This document shows, piece by piece, positions 33,484 to 48,777 of a DNA stretch of 64,000 bases. Position 1 is the stretch's first letter. Every line of letters starts with the position of its first letter. The stretch covers positions 124,001 to 188,000 of the forward strand of contig JAMAHW010000016.1 in assembly GCA_023627715.1 (NCBI GenBank), read 5' to 3'. The notes under the pieces are model-generated. The model saw nothing but the letters and a program-made list of their open reading frames with translations. It did no database searches and had not been told where the DNA came from. Position numbers and translations under genes: made by a program. The DNA is from Periconia sp. R9002 (Eukaryota; Ascomycota; Dothideomycetes; Pleosporales; Periconiaceae).

Positions 33484-34862
33484 TTACAGGAGAACCGCGG
33501 GAACGAGGACGCCAACGAATGCCGCTAGGAAAATAAAGATGCCGCCGCCAGGGATTGAGAATCGGAATGCGATCGAGGATGCAGAGACCGCAGAGACTGC
33601 AGAAGGAGCAGGAGGGGGGGTGAGAGAGGAGCTCGTCACCACGGCGTTGTTTTCGCGGGCGCTAGAAGCGGTAGACGAAACCGAGGGCGAAGCTCGCGAA
33701 GACAAGGTAGATGAAGCGGCTGGGGATGTCGACTGCGGGCACGAGTTAGCACGAAGTTTACGAATGCAGAGACTGGATGCTCGAGCTTGGGGGAATGGGG
33801 AGGGGGAGGGGATAAAAAATTCTTACTGACAGGCGCCAGGCTGGGCGGAACAACTTTGCCCGAGTCGGAGACAGTCCATCCGCTGGGAAGGCCGGGGTAG
33901 TTTCCAAGTGTTGGCTGCGCAGCGGCGGTGGTAGCGGACGGGTTGGGGACCCATGGGTAGACGCTTGACTTGCTGGAGTCGAAGGGAACGGGCTGTCCAT
34001 TGGCGGAGGAGGTGATGGCGGGAGAGCTACCCTGGACAGGTGAGCCGCCGGGATTGATTTTGCCGCCGTTGGACTTGATAGACTGCCATGTACCGGCTCG
34101 ATCGCCATAGGTATATTGGGTACCAGTGGAATAGTCCTGAACCTTGATCGACTTGACTTTCATGGTGAAAGGACCCTTGGTATAATCCGTCGGTCCCCTG
34201 GCCCACTGGATGGTTCCTTGAGGGTTGGCAGGATCACCACCGCTCCAGGCACCGATCTTGACTTGCATGGGAGTTTGCGGGTACTGGTTGTTGGCGTCGG
34301 CAGGCTTCAATACTCGGACCGTAACTCCATTAATCTGCCAGACGATTTGCTCAGAGGTCCAGATAATGGTGTACTTCTGGAAGCTGTTTTGGTTGTTGGG
34401 ATTCGCGTGGAATGCGCCACGGTTGTATGAAGTCGTTTGTCCCTTTCCGAAGTAGTTGGATTGAACCTGAGCATTGTCCGCGCCGAGCCACTCCCAATCG
34501 ATTTCGTCGAGAGAGTCGGACTGCAGGACGAAACTGCTCACGATTCCCGCGCCAGGTGCGGCTTGGATTTCCACGTCCACCTGACCGAACATGATGTACC
34601 ATTTGGAAGTGAGCTGAGGGGAATCGCCGGATTTGGCAACCGTGAGCGAGCAGCCATCTTTGCTGTATGTGGGGTTCCCTTGGGGCGTAAAGCTATCTGA
34701 GGCTGAGGAGAAGTCGATGTTGACCGTCTTGCCCAAGGCTGAATCGGGAGGGCAGTCGCTTCGTTTGGTGGGATCGCAGTTGGTATATGTCTGAGCGAAT
34801 GTCGGAGTGACCAGGAATGCGGCCGACGCGAAAGCGGCGACGGCTTGTATGGCGGAGCGCAT
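33484..34862 (-). CDS. GH16 Crh-type cell-wall transglycosylase, GPI-anchored
   Basis: Crh enzymes cross-link chitin to beta-glucan in the cell wall. Two exons, 33831-34862 and 33484-33732, give 426 aa. ATG at 34862 (MRSAIQAVAAFAS) starts a signal peptide that ends near TFAQ; the frame also has an in-frame ATG 17 codons upstream (34913), but that extension is not signal-like. The GH16 active site reads DEIDWEWLG with nucleophile Glu120, Asp122 and acid/base Glu124, followed by QSNYFGKG and typical Crh sequence QWARGPTDYTKGPF. A Ser/Thr/Pro-rich stalk and a hydrophobic tail (FIFLAAFVGVLVPAVLL) indicate GPI anchoring. The intron boundary is ambiguous by four bases (GTCAGT or GTAAGA donor), but both options keep the same downstream frame. 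No CBM18 chitin-binding module is visible. Confidence 0.92.
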
Positions 34863-35911
34863 GGCGAAGGTGGATGTGAGAGGGTGGAAATGGGCGGGAT
34901 GGATAGAGTGCAAGGTAGAAACGGCAACGAGGCCGGGGTGGGACTAAATGTATCTGCTCGTGAAGAGTGGTAGCGGGACAGGACACTAAGACACGACGGC
35001 GAGGGTGTGAGATTGTGTGCACTGTTTAGGTAGGTAGTAGAGGAATGTAGGAGAGGTAAAAGGTTGTCAGACGGTCGAGGGCAAGGGCAGCAACTATTAT
35101 ATCAGGCTGGGGAAATTCACGGCTGGCCAGCTGTTCCAACGAAGGGTACCAGCCATCTCATTAGCAAGGCCTACGTGTACCCAGTGCGTTAAGTTTCTTG
35201 AATCAAGTGGCGTGGCCGCTTTCGATTCTCAGGGCGGTGGAAAACGAGGTTGGCGAGGTGATGACAAGGCGGAGGCTGGGAGCTCCCAGCCACCTCCACC
35301 TCTAGGTTTTCAGGCAAGGCCGGTTCAGGCGAAACATGATTGTGAGGGGTATTTACTGAGCTGGGGATATTGAGATTGTAATCTCAAGATGGACTGACTG
35401 CCGATTCACAGCTGAGCTGCTGCTAGACGAAAGGTAGGTGTGGGTAGGTGTAGTGGTTGGTGGTGGTGGTATTCCGGCACCCCGGCTGGCCGGGCACGGA
35501 CCAGGGGATCACGATTACGAACACGCCACTATGCAACGTGGAGTTGCTGCCCCTCAACACCAAAGCAGCATTTGGAAGAAGTTCCCCTCGTTACTTAGGT
35601 ACGCGTCACGCTTTATTGCATGCGCGGCTATCTTTAGACTTTTGGGAGCTGCTTACCGTGCCGCCTTGGCCGAGTCTGGAGTCTGGACCCTGCATATTAT
35701 CTCGACCAACTAGGGAACTATCGTTTTTTTATTCCCCTCAATCCATTGATGTGTCGTAGTCTCGCTTGAGTCACGCGGCTTTTTTTGCACGACGCTTGAG
35801 GAAGGTCGACGCCGTTTTTGTGTTTCTCGATGCTCGCCATTGTTGCGTGATCGGTATCTCCTTCTTTGCCAATTAGATGATAGAAATTGCAAACAAGAAA
35901 AAGCTTCTTCA
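34863..35911. promoter_or_regulatory. divergent promoter region (GH16 Crh / PRO2)
   Basis: 1.05 kb between divergent starts. Holds TAGGTAGGTAG (about 35027-35038) and GGTAGGTGTGGGTAGGTG (about 35433-35451). A pair of G+C-rich stretches around 35270-35310 is not coding. Both promoters should lie here. Confidence 0.45.
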
Positions 35912-37465
35912 ATGTCTCTAACCAATGCCACGCCGCTGGAGGTGGCCAAAGCCGCGCGAGTCGGCTCGCGGAGACTGGCCGTGCTGTCCACCGAGGAGCG
36001 CAACGCTGCGCTGACAGCCATCCACCAAGCCCTGGCCCATGGGAAGCACGACGTGTTAGCGGCCAACCGGCAGGATCTCGATGATGCCAACAGGGCTGCA
36101 GCTGGTGGCACCCTGAGCCAGAGCCTGGTCAAGAGGCTGGATTTGGGGAAGCCGGGCAAGTACGACGATATGCTGCAGGGCATTCTGGATGTGAGGGACC
36201 TCGAGGACCCGAGTACGTCTTCTCTCTTGCTACATACACTATTGAATCCACTCTCACTGCATCTGGTGGAATCCTATCATTGCTTTCCCCATCCATTCAT
36301 CCTACTATCCCAATTCGGAAACTGACACTATCAAAACATAGTCAACAAGGTCACGGCTCGTACGCTGCTGGACGACAACCTCACCCTCTCACGCATAACC
36401 TGCCCCATCGGCGTGCTTCTCATCATCTTCGAAGCCCGCCCGGAGGTCATTGCCAACATCTCGGCCCTGGCCATCAAATCCGGCAACGCCGCCATCCTCA
36501 AAGGCGGCCGCGAGTCGTCCCACAGCTTCGCGGCCATCGCATCTCTCATCTCCAAGGCCCTCGCCAGCACCGCCGTTCCCCCGGACTGCCTCCAGCTCGT
36601 GCAGACCCACGATGTCATTGCCGACCTGCTCAAGCAAGATTCCTACATCGACCTGTGCATCCCCCGCGGCGGCAACAAGCTCGTCCGCTATGTGAAAGAC
36701 TCGACCTCCATCCCCGTGCTGGGCCACGCAGACGGCATCTGCACCACGTACCTGCGCGGCGACTACCCAGCCGATAAGGCCACTAAGATCATCGTCGACG
36801 CAAAAGTCTCGTACCCAGCGGGCTGCAATGCGCTGGAGCAGCTCCTAGTCGACGAAGCCGCCCTCACCACGACCCTCCCCTCCGTTGTCGAGGCACTGCT
36901 GCAAAAGGGTGTCTCCCTCCGATGCGACGAGACTTCCCTCTCGGCCCTACAATCCAGTAAAACCCTCGACCCCCACTCAGCCGCTCTCCTCCAACCAGCC
37001 TCCGCCTCCGACTTCGACACGGAATTCCTGGACCTCGTGCTGGCGGTCAAAACCGTGCCCTCGCTCGAGCGCGCCGTCGAGCACATCAACGCGCACTCGA
37101 GCCACCACACGGACGCGATCCTCACGCTCGACGCGACCGTCGCCCAGGCCTTCCTCGCGGCCGTCGACTCGTCGTCCGTCTACTGGAACACGTCGACGCG
37201 CATGGCCGACGGCCAGCGCTACGGCTTCGGCACCGAGGTCGGCATCTCCACTAACAAGATTCACAGCCGCGGTCCCGTGGGCCTGGAGGGTTTGACCATC
37301 TACAAGTGGACCATTGTGGGCGATGCTCAGGTCAGCGCCGAGTACGGTGCCGGTGGCCGAGCGTGGAAACATCAGAAGTTGCCGGTGGGAGAGGACGAGT
37401 ATGTGGCGAGGAGTGAGGAGGAGAGAGAGGTGTTGAGGAAGTTTAGGGCCGGGAAGTCGTCTTGA
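35912..37465 (+). CDS. PRO2: gamma-glutamyl phosphate reductase (proline biosynthesis)
   Basis: Second enzyme of proline synthesis: reduces gamma-glutamyl phosphate to glutamate semialdehyde with NADPH, in the cytosol. Two exons, 35912-36212 and 36342-37465, give 474 aa, near the family norm of about 450. Aldehyde-dehydrogenase-fold features are clear: EARPEVIANISALAIKSGNA, LKGGRES, the VLGHADGICTTY loop and catalytic Cys262 in YPAGCNALEQ; the C-terminus carries FGTEVGISTNKIHSRGPVGL, a family hallmark. The start MSLTNATPLEVAKAA is well placed after a pyrimidine-rich leader. An internal ATG at 36413 opens a long frame but lies inside the second exon. Codon use is strongly G+C-biased at third positions, suggesting good expression. 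Confidence 0.95.
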
Positions 37466-38209
37466 TGGAAGAAAGCGTAGAATTTGGAAAGGCGCTGCTG
37501 GAAGTGGGCAAAAGTTTGTCGTGTTTTCATCCTGCTGTGCATGCACCCATGAGTGGTATCAATTGATCAAAAGAGAGTGAAAATGCGGGGGTTGCATATA
37601 AAAGGAAATCCACGTTCCGTATTATAGAATACATGCATGCAGTCAGCGGCCACGATGGATTTTTCCACAAAAGTTTTTTCATCTTGGCGTGATGATCGCA
37701 GATATCGTGGGATAAATAGTCGTATGGGTACATGTAAAGCGTATGTAGGAAAATCTGTCTATGATGGTGCCCAGGTGACCTGGCTACACATTAAGGTGAT
37801 GATGATTCAGCAACACAGGGGCAAGTCGAGGATAAAAACCAGACAAAAAAAACATCACGCACTAACGCAGGGCACTTATATCGTCTATCGACTCTTCCAG
37901 TGATGCTAACAATCATTCAAAGATTGTTCAATCAACTCGAAGGCCAGCCTTTTATTTTTGTTTCTTCTTTTGCTCTCCGTGTTAATATCTACGCGCAGGT
38001 CTGGGTTGGTCTATCTAACGAGGAAAAACAAGCGTGAGCCGCTGGCAGACACCAACGTATGCCCCCAAAATCCCCGGTGCACCCTTGCCGTGTAAAAAAT
38101 TCCCTTCATGTATAACTTCGCTATTTCTCGCGTGGTATCCTAATGTCATTGAATCTCGTTCCGTGTCCCTATGTTCGTTCCCAGCTTTTTCCAAAGAAAG
38201 ATGCTGCAT
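37466..38209. other. intergenic, convergent 3' ends
   Basis: 744 bp shared by the 3' ends of PRO2 and the mutase gene. A+T-rich, no supported gene. Confidence 0.4.
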
Positions 38210-42338
<4,129 letters not shown>

Positions 42339-43825
42339 ATGTCTGATGAAAAGGTCCGGTCCTCGGTGGACGCTGCCCGCGATCCCGCTCAGCCCGTTCT
42401 GCCCACCGTGAACCCCAACATCGAGAAGAACCAGAACAAGGAGGCTGCCAGCTTCCATCCATCGGTATACATTGCGTACGTCTGCCCCTCTGCACAAACC
42501 AGACCGCATCCCCTGACAACGCAACAGCGTCTGGATCAGTTTGAGTTCCAGTGTTATTGTTTTCAACAAGTACATTCTGTCCAAGGACAAGCTCAACTTT
42601 CGTAAGTGACAGCCGACATGATGAATCCATGGCTTACCGCTAACAACTGCCACAGAATTCCGTACGTTACCCAGACTTTCACCTGCCTACGCCCTTTTGC
42701 CCTAGCTAACACTTCTTGCAGCCATCTTCCTGACAACATGGCATCTTGTCTTTGCGACCGTCATGACCCAGATCCTTGCTCGCTTCACCACGATCCTCGA
42801 CTCCCGGAAAAAAGTGCCCATGACCGGCCGTGTTTACCTCCGTGCTATCGTCCCGATCGGAATCTTTTTCTCCATGAGTTTGATTTGCGGTAACCAGGCA
42901 TACCTCTACTTGAGTGTGGCTTTCATTCAGATGCTCAAGGTACTTACACACACGTTGCAAAATATCGAGCATTTGCTGACTGGTCACCAATAGGCCACAA
43001 TGCCCGTTGCTGTCCTTTTGACCACCTGGGGTTTGGGAGTCCACCCACCCAACCTGAAGACTCTCGGAAACGTCTCCTTCATTGTCATTGGTGTGGTTAT
43101 CGCTTCCTTAGGTGAAATCCAATTCGTCTTGACTGGATTCCTCTGGCAAGCAGGTGGTATTCTGTTCGAGGCCATTCGTTTGACCATGGTCGAGCGCCTT
43201 CTCAGTGGCGGAGAGTTCAAGATGGACCCTCTTGTCTCTCTGTACTACTACGCTCCAGCCTGTGCTGTCATGAATGGCCTGGTTTTCTTGTTCACCGAGT
43301 TCAACACCATCGCCATGGATGACATCAACCGTGTTGGCGGTCTTACTTTGCTTTCCAATGCCTCGGTGGCTTTCTTGCTCAACGTTTCCGTCGTGTTCTT
43401 GGTACGTATTCAAGTTTACAAAAATCCGCAAGGCTCATTCTAACATTGTCTAGATTGGCAAGACTTCGTCGCTCGTCCTCACCCTTTCCGGTGTGCTCAA
43501 GGACATTCTTCTCGTCTTCGCCTCCATGATCATCTTCCAGGACCCCGTCAGTCTGCTCCAGGCTTTTGGTTACAGCATCGCTCTCGGTGGCCTCGTCTAC
43601 TACAAGCTCGGTGCAGAGAAGCTCAAGGAATACCTCGCTGGCGGCTCGCGGGCTTGGGCCGAATTTGGCCAGACCCGCCCTGCAGCTCGTAAGCTCATAG
43701 TCTTTGCTGCACTGTGCATGGCCTTTTTCTTCGTGCTGGGCTCCCTTGGTCCCAAATATGCTCCCGACCAGACCGGAAAGATTGTCAACAACCTTGGCAA
43801 CATGATGGGTGAGAAGGGGGTTTGA
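42339..43825 (+). CDS. sugar-phosphate/DMT-superfamily translocator (TPT family)
   Basis: A ten-helix nucleotide-sugar or phosphosugar exchanger of the TPT/SLC35E-like branch, probably in Golgi or ER membranes. Six exons splice to 404 aa: 42339-42475, 42528-42601, 42656-42661, 42722-42939, 42994-43401, 43454-43825. The third is only 6 nt (aattcc) and is needed to keep the frame and rebuild the conserved FxFPIFLTTWH sequence. Recognisable family stretches include VWISLSSSVIVFNKYIL, TTWHLVFATVMTQIL, GNQAYLYLSVAFIQMLKA and NVSVVFLIGKTSSLVLTLSGVLKD. The N-terminal 50 residues are polar and cytosolic. Substrate cannot be told; fungal relatives are generally uncharacterised. The next gene on the same strand encodes a ribosomal protein about 0.7 kb downstream. 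Confidence 0.9.
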
Positions 43826-44520
43826 AAAACTCGTGAAAACCCATGTGTTTCAATCTGTTGAGTGTTCGGGAGGGTTCGGTATACAATGAATTTTGACATG
43901 CAGTTACTACTACGGGGTTGATGGGGTATGTGGAGTCTGTTTTCTCCTTTGTTATTGTATCGATATTGGATCACTAGGGTCGACGACTGGTCATGTTTCA
44001 TAAGTGTTGGCATCGCTCTAGACATGCAGCGCTTTTTTTTCTGCGCTTGCAAGGCTCTCTTTCTCTTCTCCTAGAGGTCGCAGCTTGGTTGGTTGTTCTT
44101 CTCAAAGTCCGTACGGCGTGCGGACAAAACCTTTTCAGTCACTATTTCTTTGCATACGTGGCGGCAACGAGGGACCTCGGGATGAAAAGTGCACATTGTG
44201 TCGCATACATAGAACTGGCAGATCCCATTGCATGGACTGCAGTAAATATACATAGCTACATAATGGTAATAACAGGTGAAGAGCACACCCAAAACGATAC
44301 CTTGTTCGACAAAAAATGTGCATTTCTGGTTTGGTATGCGTCTAGACGAGACGCCTGCGTCCCTTAGTTTTTCCCCCTAGTCTCTCAATTCTGCCCAGGG
44401 CGGTGTGTCAGACGCCAAGCCTTTAGCGAATTTGCATCTTCCGCCCACACGACGACACGAAATCGAATCTTCGTCTCTATACTAACCCACAGGTTCGACA
44501 ACACCACACCACGATTCGCA
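43826..44520. other. intergenic, eL18 promoter
   Basis: 695 bp. A pyrimidine-rich run just before 44521 is typical of ribosomal-protein promoters in these fungi. Short ORFs on both strands are unsupported. Confidence 0.4.
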
Positions 44521-45408
44521 ATGGGTATCGATCTTGACCGCCATCATGTTCGAGACGGGCACCGCAGTATGTGTTATCCCCCGTCGAGTCGGCGCAGCAA
44601 TGCGTCGGCGAGCTGCTGTCCAATGGACGCAACATGAATCTCGAGAGAGGAGGAATTGACGAGTATACAGAGGTCGCCAAGTCCACCAACCCCTACGTGA
44701 AGCTGTTGGTCCGTCTCTACAAGTTTTTGGCTCGTGAGTAATTCTGGCACTTGTGCAATGTGTATTGCGCTGACATATTCAGGCCGAACCGACGCACCCT
44801 TCAACAAGGTTGTGCTCCGACGCCTTCTGATGTCCAAGATCAACCGCCCACGTAAGAACACCACAATTCGAGAAATGCGGAAAGAACATGGCTAACTGTT
44901 CTGCAGCGGTCAGCTTGTCCAAGATCGTTGCGACCACCGCCAACAAGCACGCCGCCAAGGAAAACGAGGGCAAGACTGTTGTCATCGTACGGATGTCACT
45001 ATCGTCATCCAAACAGCAGGAAAGCTAACAACAATCGCAGATTGGCACCGTCACTGACGACAACCGCCTCCTTGAGCTCCCCAAGCTCTCCATTGCCGCC
45101 CTCCGCTTCACTGCCTCCGCCCGCGCTCGCATCGAGAAGGCCGGTGGTGAGACCCTCACCATCGATGAGGTCGCTACCAGGTTCCCCACTGGCTCTAACA
45201 CCATCCTCCTCCGTGGTGCCAAGAACTCCCGTGAGGCCGTCAAGCACTTCGGCTTCGGTCCCCACTCCAACAAGGTAGGCATTTGTCGTAGACATACAAA
45301 TATCATCCCAGGGGCTGACAATTATCGCAGAAACCCTACGTCGCCAGCAAGGGCCGCAAGTTCGAGCGTGCTCGTGGTCGCAGAAGGTCCCGTGGTTTCA
45401 AGGTGTAA
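44521..45408 (+). CDS. RPL18: 60S ribosomal protein eL18
   Basis: Large-subunit ribosomal protein. Six exons (44521-44566, 44671-44733, 44783-44851, 44907-44986, 45041-45274, 45331-45408) splice exactly to 189 aa. The start [11 protein letters not shown] is invariant in the family, followed by [62 protein letters not shown] and the basic C-terminus [18 protein letters not shown]. Five introns in a gene this short is typical of fungal ribosomal-protein genes, and several are placed early in the message. Codon use is strongly C-ending, as expected for high expression. No oddities. Confidence 0.97.
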
Positions 45409-46663
45409 ACAGTTTTTCCAGGTGGCGCTGTTTCTTTGGGTCGTCGGCGTGGGCACGGTCATGGGTTTTATGTCGAAAAGGCGTGCATCATGTCTGGCTG
45501 GACTCGTTATGGAATCAAAAAGATACTCAAGTTCGATTTATGAAATCAGAGCATACCATGAGCACTTCGGGCTCATCGGATGATTGATGACACTATGTGC
45601 GATATGCATATGTGATGTTTATAGTTTTCAACGCCAAACTGACCCATAAGATCGATCATTGATATATGATGTTTGTTTGTATGACCATTACACGACGAAA
45701 TGCGGCGTCCACGCTGCAATGCACATCATACGTGCCATTGGCCCCAATATGATCCTGAAATTTTTCCTTGTAGGAAGTATCCAGTAGACAAATTGTCTAA
45801 TGTAGATTTCCCAGGGTAACAATACTCTACGATGATCATTTCATATTATTCATACCGATCAAACATGATACCATTTTTTCACCCAAATCTCTCTCTTTTT
45901 TATCATAAAATCTTTACCCACCACCTCTTTATAAACTTTCTTGAACCAGACATAGGCAGCCCAGGTAATATTCGTACTATCCCAATAGCCTACCATCACA
46001 AACATATGTCAAAATCTCAGACTTCGTGTACATAAATTAGGCGGACACCCAGGTGTCGAAATAGCCCGCACCTCACCACACTTACTATTCCACGTACAAC
46101 GCCTCGAGGACTGATTTTTGCTAAGATTGTAGTTCTTATAGGAGTAAGTGGGATGCTAGGATAATGTTTGTATGAATTGATTTTGGCGCTTTTTGTCTAG
46201 GTTTACTACTTGAGAATATAGGTTTTTGGGGGGGGGGGGATACTACAGGTGCATTACAGAAATATTTTGTGAGGGCTAACATGATTTTAGTAGAGCCACA
46301 GCCTGCCTCATGTGCACCCAAAAAAGGGTTTAACACGTGACTAACAAAAACCAGGCGAATCCAGTGCATCCATAGTCCTCACTCTCACCTCTCAGACGGG
46401 CAAGGGGTTGATGGTGACGGCGACGATGTGGATGGTGATGACAGGACCATACTGTTGGGATTGTCTGAAGGTCTGGTATAAATGGACGGGCTGCTTCGCT
46501 GTAGACGAGTACCCTAATCCAGAAATTTTCACTTTGCAAAATTTCCCCACGCCAGCGCCCACACTAGCTAAAAGCGGACCACACTACATGCGGGAATCTT
46601 GCTTGAACTTGAACCACATCATACCGCAGAACACTACTCTTATTCCCCAACAACTAATCAACC
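45409..46663. other. intergenic, ADE2 promoter; contains a G12 run
   Basis: 1.25 kb, A+T-rich. A homopolymer of 12 G lies at 46228-46239. No gene supported. Confidence 0.4.
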
Positions 46664-48382
46664 ATGGCCGATTCGCGAAAAGTTGGTGTCTTGGGCGGTG
46701 GACAATTGGGCCGCATGCTGATTGAAGCTGCCAATCGCCTCAATATTCAAGTCAATGTGCTCGACGTCGCAGCATCACCAGCCAAGCAAATATCAGCACA
46801 TGACGGGCACATCGAAGGATCTTTCAAGGACGCCGAGTCGGTGAAAAAACTGGCCCAAGTTTCCGATGTCGTTACAGTGGAAATCGAGCATGTAGACACG
46901 CACATGCTAGAAGAGGTGGCGGAGCAGGTCAAGGTCGAGCCCAGCTGGAAAACGCTACGGATGATCAAAGACAAGTACGCGCAAAAACTGTATTTGAAAG
47001 AGCATGGAGTTGATGTCGCGGAGAGCGTGGATCTGGAAGGGAAGGGAGTGCAAGGTCTGAAGGATGTGGGCTCGTCATTTGGATACCCTTTCATGCTCAA
47101 GAGCAAGACGGAGGCGTACGACGGGAGGGGTAACTTTGTGGTCAAGAGCGAGGGCGACGTGGATGCTGCGTTCGAGGCACTGGGCAAGCGGCCACTTTAC
47201 GCAGAGCGTTGGGCTGATTTCAGCATGGAGCTCGCCGTCATGGTGGTCAAGACCAAAGATGGCGTCCTCACGTTCCCCACCGTCGAGACGGTCCACGAAG
47301 ATTCCATCTGCAAGCTCACATACGCTCCTCCTCGCAATGTATCTGAGAAAATCACCCAAAAGGCGCAGGAGCTAGCCAAAAAGGCCATCGGGGCGTTCGA
47401 AGGCAAAGGAGTCTTCGGCGTCGAAATGTTCCTTCTCAAGGACGACAAACTACTCATCAACGAGATAGCACCACGACCACACAACTCGGGCCACTACACC
47501 ATCGAAGCATGCCCCCTCTCCCAATACGACGCCCACCTCCGCGCCATCCTCGACATCCCCATCCCCGCAGCGGGCCTCCGTCTCCGCGAGCCCTCCATCA
47601 TGCTCAACATCCTCGGAGGCCAGACCCCAGACTCGCACATCCAAATCGCAAACCGAGCCTACGCCTCCCCCAACGCCTCCATCCACCTCTACGGCAAAGG
47701 AGATGCGCGCCCCGGCCGCAAAATGGGCCACATCACCGTCACCGCACCCACCCTCGCCGCCGCCGAAGCCGAAATCCAACCCCTCATCGACTTCGTCGAC
47801 GAGCTCAAGGGCAAACCCAAGAACACCGCCACCCCCATCACCTCCACGTCGGGTGAGGACCAACAACCTCTCGTGGCCGTCATCATGGGATCCGACTCCG
47901 ACCTCCCCGTACTGAAGCCGGGACTCCAGCTCCTCGAGAAGCTCTCCATCCCCTTCACAACGCGCATCACGTCTGCACACCGCACACCCGACTGGCTGCG
48001 CACCTTCTCCAAGGCAGCATCTTCGACCTCTGTCCGCGTCATCATCGGTGCGGCCGGCGGCGCCGCCCACCTTCCGGGCATGTGCGCGTCCTGGACCACG
48101 CTGCCCGTCGTCGGCCTCCCCGTCAAAGCCACACACCTCGATGGCATCGACAGCTTGTATAGCATGAGCCAGATGCCCCGGGGCGAGCCCGTCGCCACCG
48201 TCGGCATCAACAATTCCGTCAATGCGGCCTTGTTGGCCGTCAGGATCCTGGGCGCGAGCGATTTGCAAGTCAGGGAGCGGTTGCGCGTTTGGATGGAGGG
48301 GAATGAACAGGAGGTGCTGGCCAAGGACCGCGCGTTGTTGGAGAAAGGGTATGCGGCTTATCTGGCGGACATGGGCAGATGA
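46664..48382 (+). CDS. ADE2: phosphoribosylaminoimidazole carboxylase (PurK-PurE fusion)
   Basis: Catalyses carboxylation of AIR to CAIR in de novo purine synthesis; cytosolic. Intronless, 572 aa, close to yeast Ade2 (571 aa). The N-terminal ATP-grasp PurK part (about residues 1-390) begins VGVLGGGQLGRMLIEAANRL and includes YDGRGNFVVKSE and INEIAPRPHNSGHYTIEAC. The C-terminal PurE part (about 405-572) shows VIMGSDSDLP, SAHRTP, GAAGGAAHLPGM and LPVVGLPV, all active-site elements of class I PurE. The start is set by the ATG in a CAACC context at 46664 with a short leader. Its loss gives red colonies in many fungi. Very high confidence. Confidence 0.98.
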   Translation: MADSRKVGVLGGGQLGRMLIEAANRLNIQVNVLDVAASPAKQISAHDGHIEGSFKDAESVKKLAQVSDVVTVEIEHVDTHMLEEVAEQVKVEPSWKTLRMIKDKYAQKLYLKEHGVDVAESVDLEGKGVQGLKDVGSSFGYPFMLKSKTEAYDGRGNFVVKSEGDVDAAFEALGKRPLYAERWADFSMELAVMVVKTKDGVLTFPTVETVHEDSICKLTYAPPRNVSEKITQKAQELAKKAIGAFEGKGVFGVEMFLLKDDKLLINEIAPRPHNSGHYTIEACPLSQYDAHLRAILDIPIPAAGLRLREPSIMLNILGGQTPDSHIQIANRAYASPNASIHLYGKGDARPGRKMGHITVTAPTLAAAEAEIQPLIDFVDELKGKPKNTATPITSTSGEDQQPLVAVIMGSDSDLPVLKPGLQLLEKLSIPFTTRITSAHRTPDWLRTFSKAASSTSVRVIIGAAGGAAHLPGMCASWTTLPVVGLPVKATHLDGIDSLYSMSQMPRGEPVATVGINNSVNAALLAVRILGASDLQVRERLRVWMEGNEQEVLAKDRALLEKGYAAYLADMGR

Positions 48383-48777
48383 GGGCTTTCATTATCTCAA
48401 TCTTTTTCTTGGCTCCAGGAATGAAGTAGGAGCCGCGGGTAGGCAACTGTATTGTTGGGTATGAAATGGCGGGCTGTCGCTGTGTGAACGAGAAGGTTAC
48501 TCAGTTGGTGTGGGTTCTCACCTCAGGATGCATCATCATTAAAATGGATTTGAACAGGTAGAGGCGGAAAACGGAGGGTTATAGTTTACGAATACTCATC
48601 TTGTGTTATCATGACGTTCTTTCGTAAATTCTCTGCATTTCTCATTCGCAAGACAAAAACCCTCGCTGGTTAGAGACAACTCTGCCTACCAGCAAGTACC
48701 CTTCTTTTACTAAAGCAGAGGAGGGGGGATCAACCTTCCCCCAACCTCCACATATCCATCATCTTCTCCGTGTTCAT
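48383..48777. other. intergenic, convergent 3' ends
   Basis: 395 bp shared by the 3' ends of ADE2 and the CorA-like gene. Nothing else seen. Confidence 0.4.

Noticed and set aside
27553..34862. Secondary-metabolite cluster around the P450 gene
   Set aside because: No backbone synthase, tailoring enzymes or exporter nearby; neighbours are wall hydrolases.
36977..37546. 189-codon minus-strand ORF
   Set aside because: Antisense shadow of PRO2.
47450..48324. 272- and 211-codon minus-strand ORFs
   Set aside because: Antisense shadows of ADE2, driven by its C-ending codon bias; Gly/Asp-rich translation with no domain.
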